Below, piece by piece: positions 59,187 to 64,000 of a stretch of DNA of 64,000 bases. The first letter of the stretch is position 1. Every line of letters begins with the position of its first letter. Origin of the DNA: Peribacillus simplex (GTDB taxonomy: Bacteria > Bacillota > Bacilli > Bacillales > DSM-1321); the NCBI RefSeq assembly GCF_030123325.1, contig NZ_CP126106.1, positions 2,570,001 through 2,634,000 of the forward strand, in the 5' to 3' direction. Both the position numbers and the translations under genes were made by a program. The notes under the pieces are model-generated. The model was not told the origin of the DNA, ran no database searches, and saw only the letters and a list, made by a program, of their open reading frames with translations.

Positions 59187-60338
59187 ATGGACTTTCGCTT
59201 AGATGAAGACATCTTGCTATTAAAAGAAAATATACGCCAGTTTATCGAAGAGCAAATCGATCCATTTTCCATGCAGATAGAGGATGAAGATCATATCCCG
59301 GAATCCATAATAAATTTATCGAAGGAAATCGGGCTATTCGGACTTAGTATCCCGGAAAGGTATGGCGGGCTCGGTATCGGGATGGTGGGAAAATGTGCTT
59401 TATATGAGGAAATCGGCAAAACCCATAATGGATATACCACTCTGATTGGGGCCCACACCGGTATAGGGACGGTAGGGATAGTTGAAATGGGCAATGAAAT
59501 GCAAAAGGAAAAGTATCTACCAGATATGGCAAGCGGTAATAGAATTGGCGCTTTTGCTTTAACTGAGCCTGCAGCTGGGTCCCATGCAACGAATCTCAAA
59601 ATGACGGCAGTCAAAAATGGCGATAAATATATTCTAAATGGGACCAAGCATTATATAACGAATGCAGATGTAGCAGATATTTTTACAGTTATGGCCGTAA
59701 CGGACAAAGATAAAGGGGCGAAAGGAATCACCTCATTCATAGTAGAAAAGGATTTTCCGGGTTTTAGAGTTGGTAGCCTGGAAAGGAAGATGGGTCTTCG
59801 AGGCTCACATTCGGCCGAATTGGTTTTTGAAGATTGCGAGGTTCCTGCCGAAAATGTACTGGGAGACGTTGGCCAAGGGTATGTAAATGCATTGAAGATT
59901 CTTGCAAATGGCCGCGCAGGCCTTGCTGCCCGTAATTTGGGGTCCTGTCAATACCTGCTCGACCTATCTACTAAATATGCCATAGAACGTGAACAATTCC
60001 ATGTCCCGATCATTGATCATCAGGCCGTATCCCATATGATTGCCGAGATGGCAATGGAAATAGAAGCACTTCGCTCATTCACATACCGGGTTGCATGGAT
60101 GGTCGATCGGAAAGAAAAAATCATTAAAGAAGCGGCAATGCTTAAGTTGTATGGTTCGGAAGTATATAATCGTGTCGCCGATAAGGCCGTTCAGATTCAT
60201 GGCGGAATGGGATACATGAAGGATTATCCGGTTGAACGTTTCTATCGGGATGCACGAATCACCAGAATATATGAAGGCACGTCCGAAATCCAAAAAAATA
60301 TCATTACCGGACAATTGAAGAGAAAATATCAAAACTAG
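59187..60338 (+). CDS. Acyl-CoA dehydrogenase (short/branched-chain type)
   Basis: A 383-residue FAD enzyme making 2-enoyl-CoA. EDILLLKENIRQFIEEQ at the start, AFALTEPAAGSHATN near 120, KHYITNADVADIF near 154, and the catalytic Glu in IYEGTSEIQKN near 368 are standard. ATG 59187 is chosen because AAAGGGGA lies six bases upstream; the ATG at 59181 is too close. It is one of two paralogous dehydrogenases in this operon. Confidence 0.92.
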   Translation: MDFRLDEDILLLKENIRQFIEEQIDPFSMQIEDEDHIPESIINLSKEIGLFGLSIPERYGGLGIGMVGKCALYEEIGKTHNGYTTLIGAHTGIGTVGIVEMGNEMQKEKYLPDMASGNRIGAFALTEPAAGSHATNLKMTAVKNGDKYILNGTKHYITNADVADIFTVMAVTDKDKGAKGITSFIVEKDFPGFRVGSLERKMGLRGSHSAELVFEDCEVPAENVLGDVGQGYVNALKILANGRAGLAARNLGSCQYLLDLSTKYAIEREQFHVPIIDHQAVSHMIAEMAMEIEALRSFTYRVAWMVDRKEKIIKEAAMLKLYGSEVYNRVADKAVQIHGGMGYMKDYPVERFYRDARITRIYEGTSEIQKNIITGQLKRKYQN

Positions 60339-60364
60339 TCTAATTGGAAAGCGGAGGGGTTAAG

Positions 60365-61540
60365 ATGGATTTACGACTATCGGATGAACAAAAAATGGTA
60401 CAAAAAACAATACGCAAGTTCGTGGAAAATGAATTGATTCCCTTGGAAAATGAAGTGCTTCGCAATGAAATGGCAGGAAAACCTAGTTTACCAGAGGGGA
60501 CATTGAAAGAATTACAGGAAAAAGCAAAAAAGGCTGGTTTTTGGGGCATCAATACCCCGGAGGAATATGGCGGGGCAGACCTAGGACAGCTTATGATGGC
60601 AATTGTCTTGATGGAAGTATCAAAAACGTTTGTACCATTCAGCTTTGGAGGCTCGGCTGATAACATACTTTATTATGCAAATGAAGAACAGAAACAGAAA
60701 TATCTTATCCCTACGATTAACGGTGAGAAAAAGTCCTGTTTTGCCATGACGGAGCCGGGGGCTGGGTCCGATACGCGAAATATTAAAATGACGGCAGTAA
60801 AAGAAGGGAACGAATGGGTGCTTAACGGTGAAAAAACTTTCATTACCGGAGGAAATGATGCCGATTTCGTCATGGTCATTGCTGTAACCGACAAAGAACG
60901 TCATCAAGCAACCGGAACGGAAGGGGTAACCTGTTTCATTGTTGACCGTGATATGGGATGGAGATCAGAGTATATCAATACAATGGGAGAATGGGGACCG
61001 GCCGGTTTAGTTTTTGATAATGTCAGGGTACCCGAAGAAAACATCTTAGGGGAAGTGCATGGAGGTTATAAACTAGGCCTGGAATGGATTGGGTTTGCAA
61101 GATGGATCGTGGGCGCACGCGCTGTCGGTTCTGCAGAAAGATTGCTGCAAATGGCTATCGATTACGCGAAAGAACGAGTCACATTCGGTAAACCGATCGC
61201 GGAGCGCCAGGCCATTCAATGGCAGATAGCTGATTCGGCCGTAGAGATCGATGCTGCAAGATGGCTTGTATTGAATGCGGCTTTTACACTTGATAACGGA
61301 GAAGACAATCGCCATTTAGCTTCAATGGCTAAACTTTATGGTGCCAATATGGGGAATCGGGTCGTTGATCGCGTATTGCAGATACACGGAGGCATGGGCT
61401 ATACGAAGGAGCTTCCCATCGAGCGTTGGTACCGCGAGGCTAGGCTTTGGAGGATTTATGACGGTACGGATGAAATACAGCGTATGATCATTTCCCGAAA
61501 TTTGATTAAGGGGCATGTTAAGTTAGGACAATTCTTATAA
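60365..61540 (+). CDS. Acyl-CoA dehydrogenase (second paralogue, Asp in place of the usual catalytic Glu)
   Basis: A 391-residue FAD enzyme (RLSDEQKMVQKTIRKFVENEL at the start in two pieces; CFAMTEPGAGSDTRN near 128). The catalytic-base segment reads IYDGTDEIQRM instead of YEGT, so Asp is the likely base, which suggests a different substrate from its neighbour. ATG 60365 follows GGAGGGG. Both dehydrogenases are full length, so this is not a recent broken duplicate. Confidence 0.9.
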   Translation: MDLRLSDEQKMVQKTIRKFVENELIPLENEVLRNEMAGKPSLPEGTLKELQEKAKKAGFWGINTPEEYGGADLGQLMMAIVLMEVSKTFVPFSFGGSADNILYYANEEQKQKYLIPTINGEKKSCFAMTEPGAGSDTRNIKMTAVKEGNEWVLNGEKTFITGGNDADFVMVIAVTDKERHQATGTEGVTCFIVDRDMGWRSEYINTMGEWGPAGLVFDNVRVPEENILGEVHGGYKLGLEWIGFARWIVGARAVGSAERLLQMAIDYAKERVTFGKPIAERQAIQWQIADSAVEIDAARWLVLNAAFTLDNGEDNRHLASMAKLYGANMGNRVVDRVLQIHGGMGYTKELPIERWYREARLWRIYDGTDEIQRMIISRNLIKGHVKLGQFL

Positions 61541-61560
61541 TAGATTAGGAGGAAACGATT

Positions 61561-62325
61561 ATGACAGGGAGATTTTTAGGGAAATCGGCTTTAGTTACAG
61601 GTGGAAGCAGGGGGATTGGCCGGGCGATCGTCGAACTATTTGCCAGTGAAGGCGCAAACGTGGCGATTATTGATATCAACGAAGAGGTTTTGACATCCAC
61701 AGGAAATGAATTAAGGGATAAGGGTTATACCATTTTTACCAAAGTGGCCAATGTGGTCAATTCTGAAGAGGTGGAAGCATCCATAAAAGAAATAACCGAT
61801 ACATTCGGATCGCTTGATATTCTCGTGAATAATGCTGGGGTCATCCGGGATAATCTACTTTTCAAAATGACCGATTCAGATTGGCAGACGGTAATGGATG
61901 TGCATTTAAAAGGTACTTTCAATGCAGTGCGTGCCGCCCAGAAGCATATGGTTGCGAATAAATACGGAAGAATCATCAATATATCTTCCACTTCGGCCTT
62001 AGGGAACCGTGGTCAGGCTAATTATTCAGCTGCTAAAGCCGGGCTTCAGGGGTTAACAAAAACACTGGCGATTGAGCTTGGCAAATACGGGATAACGGCT
62101 AATTCGGTCGCACCAGGTTTTATCGAAACCGAAATGACGAAAGAAACAGCCAGACGGGTGGGTGTGAGTTTTGAGCAATTCATCCAGGATAGGGCAAACA
62201 GTATTCCGGTTGCAAGAAGCGGTTTGCCAAGTGATATCGCGCATGCTGTTGCATTCTTTGCCGATGAAGCCTCTTCATTCATTAGTGGACAGGTTTTATA
62301 TGTTGCGGGCGGTCCAAAAAATTAA
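61561..62325 (+). CDS. fabG: SDR-family 3-oxoacyl reductase / 3-hydroxyacyl-CoA dehydrogenase (FabG-like)
   Basis: A 254-residue short-chain dehydrogenase: cofactor motif TGGSRGIG near 13, NNAGVIRDNLLFKM near 92 and the catalytic set ISSTSALGNRGQANYSAAKAG (two pieces near 140-160). It would act on the 3-hydroxyacyl-CoA made by the hydratase pair downstream. FabG itself normally lies in the fatty-acid synthesis operon, so this is a catabolic paralogue. AGGAGGAAACG precedes the ATG. Confidence 0.88.
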   Translation: MTGRFLGKSALVTGGSRGIGRAIVELFASEGANVAIIDINEEVLTSTGNELRDKGYTIFTKVANVVNSEEVEASIKEITDTFGSLDILVNNAGVIRDNLLFKMTDSDWQTVMDVHLKGTFNAVRAAQKHMVANKYGRIINISSTSALGNRGQANYSAAKAGLQGLTKTLAIELGKYGITANSVAPGFIETEMTKETARRVGVSFEQFIQDRANSIPVARSGLPSDIAHAVAFFADEASSFISGQVLYVAGGPKN

Positions 62326-62343
62326 GGGAAAAGGCGGGATGTT

Positions 62344-62796
62344 ATGTTCAACGAAAGTATTGGAAAACGATCCACCCCCGTTAAAAATATAGTTGAACGG
62401 GGAGCCGTTAAGAAATTCGCATTATCGATTGGTGATCCCCACCCGATTTTCATTGATGAAGAAATTGGCAGGCAATCAAGGTACGGAACGAATATAGCTC
62501 CCCCAACTTTCCCAAGGGTGTTTGATTTTGGGACGATCGAAAGTTTAAATCTCCCGAATAAAGGATTGATTCATGGTGAGCAGATATATCGCTATAACAG
62601 GCCGCTGATGGTAGGGGAAGAAATCACCTGTTATACGGAAGTGAAAGACTATTATGAGAAAAAAGGGAAACAAGGGGAAATGGGATTTCTAGCCTTTAAA
62701 AACTATGGGACGGATGCAAATGGGGAAATTGTCTTCACTGCTGAACAGCTTGTCATTTTAAATGAAACGATTAGAAGGATGGTGATGAGTAAGTGA
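62344..62796 (+). CDS. MaoC-like dehydratase subunit, HadA-like (non-catalytic half)
   Basis: A 150-residue hot-dog protein of the MaoC-N type. At the hydratase motif it reads GDPHPIFIDEE, with Phe where the catalytic His is expected, as in mycobacterial HadA, which shapes the acyl pocket while its partner catalyses. The partner gene follows with overlapping stop/start (GTGA), so the two probably form a heterodimeric (R)-specific enoyl-CoA hydratase. Confidence 0.82.
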   Translation: MFNESIGKRSTPVKNIVERGAVKKFALSIGDPHPIFIDEEIGRQSRYGTNIAPPTFPRVFDFGTIESLNLPNKGLIHGEQIYRYNRPLMVGEEITCYTEVKDYYEKKGKQGEMGFLAFKNYGTDANGEIVFTAEQLVILNETIRRMVMSK

Positions 62797-63194
62797 CGAC
62801 ATTAACCGAACTTCATATTGGTGACTCGTTACATTCAATCGAGCTTCCGCCTGTAACGCGATTGGACCTCATTAAATATGCCGGCGCATCAGGTGATTTC
62901 AATCCCATTCATACGATTGATGAGGAAGCAAAAAATGCTGGTCTTCCCGGTATCATCGCACATGGAATGTGGACGATGGGAAACCTCGCAAAGCTTTTCA
63001 GTAATCTTTATGAAACTGGATTTATCGAAGAATACAAGATTCGCTTCAAAGGAATGGTTTTCTTGAATGATGTCATAACTCTTCATGCGGATCTAAAAGA
63101 AAAAAATGGGAATAGATATTTTTTCAATGTAGCGGCCACTAACCAGTCAAGTAAGGAAGCGATCAGTGGAGAAGTTATTTTTAAGACTTACTGA
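62793..63194 (+). CDS. MaoC-family hydratase subunit, HadB-like (catalytic half)
   Basis: A 133-residue hot-dog protein with an intact hydratase motif GASGDFNPIHTIDE (near residues 31-44) containing the Asp and His dyad, and PGIIAHGMWTMG near 53. With the HadA-like partner it would hydrate 2-enoyl-CoA to (R)-3-hydroxyacyl-CoA for the neighbouring SDR. GTG start overlapping the previous stop. It is the last gene of the operon. Confidence 0.87.
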   Translation: MTTLTELHIGDSLHSIELPPVTRLDLIKYAGASGDFNPIHTIDEEAKNAGLPGIIAHGMWTMGNLAKLFSNLYETGFIEEYKIRFKGMVFLNDVITLHADLKEKNGNRYFFNVAATNQSSKEAISGEVIFKTY

Positions 63195-63198
63195 GGGC

Positions 63199-63236
63199 AA
63201 GTAGTGATGAAAATTATTTCATCACTACTTTTTTTA
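63199..63236 (+). terminator. Terminator of the acyl-CoA operon
   Basis: AAGTAGTGATGAAA (63199-63212) pairs with TTTCATCACTACTT (63217-63230), followed by T residues. Confidence 0.92.
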
Positions 63237-63323
63237 GGAGCGAAATTCGACAATTTTAAAGGAGTTTCGAAATTTATCCAGAATTGTACTTAAAAAGAAT
63301 TCTTTTTGCGGCGGTGAATAGTA

Positions 63324-64000
63324 TTGAATCAAGTGAAACAGGATTCTCAGATTAATTTGCTCAAAGAGTGGACCTTTCCTGCACTAGTCGTGGATTCTGC
63401 AAATCGGATAAAGGATTGGGGCACATATTTTAATCAATCGTTAAGTCAGAATGGTAATAATACACTAACTGAACAATTTGATGAGTGGCAATTTCTCGAT
63501 AATAAAAGGCTTGCAGCTGCGAAGTTGCATGATAAACGGTATTTATTTTTATTAATGAAACAAATGGATACTGACAATTTTCTATATATAGGCAGTGAAA
63601 CAGAATTTTTGGACGATTTATTGATTGATGCTCATGAAACGGATAAATTGAATCGCGCACTGGATGCCATTATCGAAAATTCCTATGATGGGATATACAT
63701 CACCGATCAAGATGGGGTCACGCTTTATACCAATTCGGCCATTGAACGGATCACTGGCATACCAAAAGAGTATTATATCGGCAAATCGGTGGACCAATTA
63801 ATTAAACGCGGCATCTTGAATGCTTCGGTGACGCATAAGGTAGTGAAACTGAGACGGACGGTATCGGTCGTACAGGATAATTTTGCGGGAAAGGAAACAT
63901 TGATTACAGGAAGTCCCGTTTTTAATGCCGAAGGGGAGATAGAGCAAGTCGTTACGAATATAAGGGATTTATCTGATTTAAATGAACTGATGCATGAGTT
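63324..64000 (+). CDS. PAS-domain regulator, probably a sigma-54 activator (partial)
   Basis: An open frame from TTG 63324 runs to the end of the window (about 225 codons). The first 110 residues look like a degenerate sensory domain. Residues about 112-220 form a PAS domain (LDAIIENSYDGIYITDQDG, TNSAIERITGIPKEYYIGKS), ending in NIRDLSDLNELMHE, the linker that typically precedes the AAA+ domain of RocR/BkdR-type sigma-54 activators. That domain is beyond the window, so the sigma-54 class is inferred. It is likely the activator of the sigma-54 promoter at 57478. GGCGGTG precedes the TTG. Confidence 0.75.
   Translation, partial: MNQVKQDSQINLLKEWTFPALVVDSANRIKDWGTYFNQSLSQNGNNTLTEQFDEWQFLDNKRLAAAKLHDKRYLFLLMKQMDTDNFLYIGSETEFLDDLLIDAHETDKLNRALDAIIENSYDGIYITDQDGVTLYTNSAIERITGIPKEYYIGKSVDQLIKRGILNASVTHKVVKLRRTVSVVQDNFAGKETLITGSPVFNAEGEIEQVVTNIRDLSDLNELMHE

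Overview
The window is a contiguous stretch of a low-GC, endospore-forming Firmicute chromosome, almost certainly a Bacillaceae member. The evidence is the set of small acid-soluble spore proteins (SspP, SspO, SspN, Tlp), the B. subtilis-like gene order sspP-sspO-citB-yneN-tlp-yneP-yneQ-yneR-plsY-yneT-parE-parC, AGGAGG-type ribosome-binding sites and frequent TTG/GTG starts. The cobalamin operon has the order I recall for Bacillus (Priestia) megaterium; a Peribacillus- or Priestia-like organism is my inference.

Layout. 1-13964: an anaerobic (cobalt-early) cobalamin operon, cbiW(partial)-cbiH60-X-J-C-D-ET-L-F-G-A-cobA-cbiY-btuR-cbiP, with many overlapping genes. 14114-15660: an HU gene, a tiny basic ORF and a convergent Ser/Thr kinase. 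15888-27351: a complete catabolic cluster that I read as anthranilate -> 3-hydroxyanthranilate -> meta cleavage -> pyruvate + acetyl-CoA. It comprises a two-component FAD monooxygenase, an IclR regulator, 3-hydroxyanthranilate dioxygenase, ACMS decarboxylase, semialdehyde dehydrogenase, deaminase, 4-oxalocrotonate decarboxylase, hydratase, aldolase, acylating acetaldehyde dehydrogenase and an aromatic-acid transporter. 27352-27700 holds a terminator and a degenerate 21-bp tandem repeat.

27765-34361: a sigma-54-controlled cluster (MaoC-like protein, enhancer-binding regulator, perfect -24/-12 promoter, acyl-CoA dehydrogenase, BadI/MenB-like ring hydrolase, CoA ligase, BadH-like SDR). It resembles the cyclohexanecarboxylate-to-pimeloyl-CoA pathway. 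34430-42063: a TPP-riboswitch thiamin operon, tenA-ykoE-ykoD-ykoC-tenI-thiO-thiS-thiG-thiF. 42235-57208: the conserved spore-protein/citB/parEC core region, with a CcpC-type box before citB and a LexA-type box before parE.

57478-63194: a second sigma-54 promoter, also a perfect consensus match, drives a CoA ligase, two acyl-CoA dehydrogenases, an SDR and a split HadA/HadB-like dehydratase pair, with a perfect CcpA cre site inside the operon. The window ends in the PAS domain of a probable sigma-54 activator (63324 onward), the likely regulator of that operon. The accessory catabolic clusters thus turn aromatic, alicyclic and acyl substrates into CoA esters, under IclR, sigma-54 and CcpA control.
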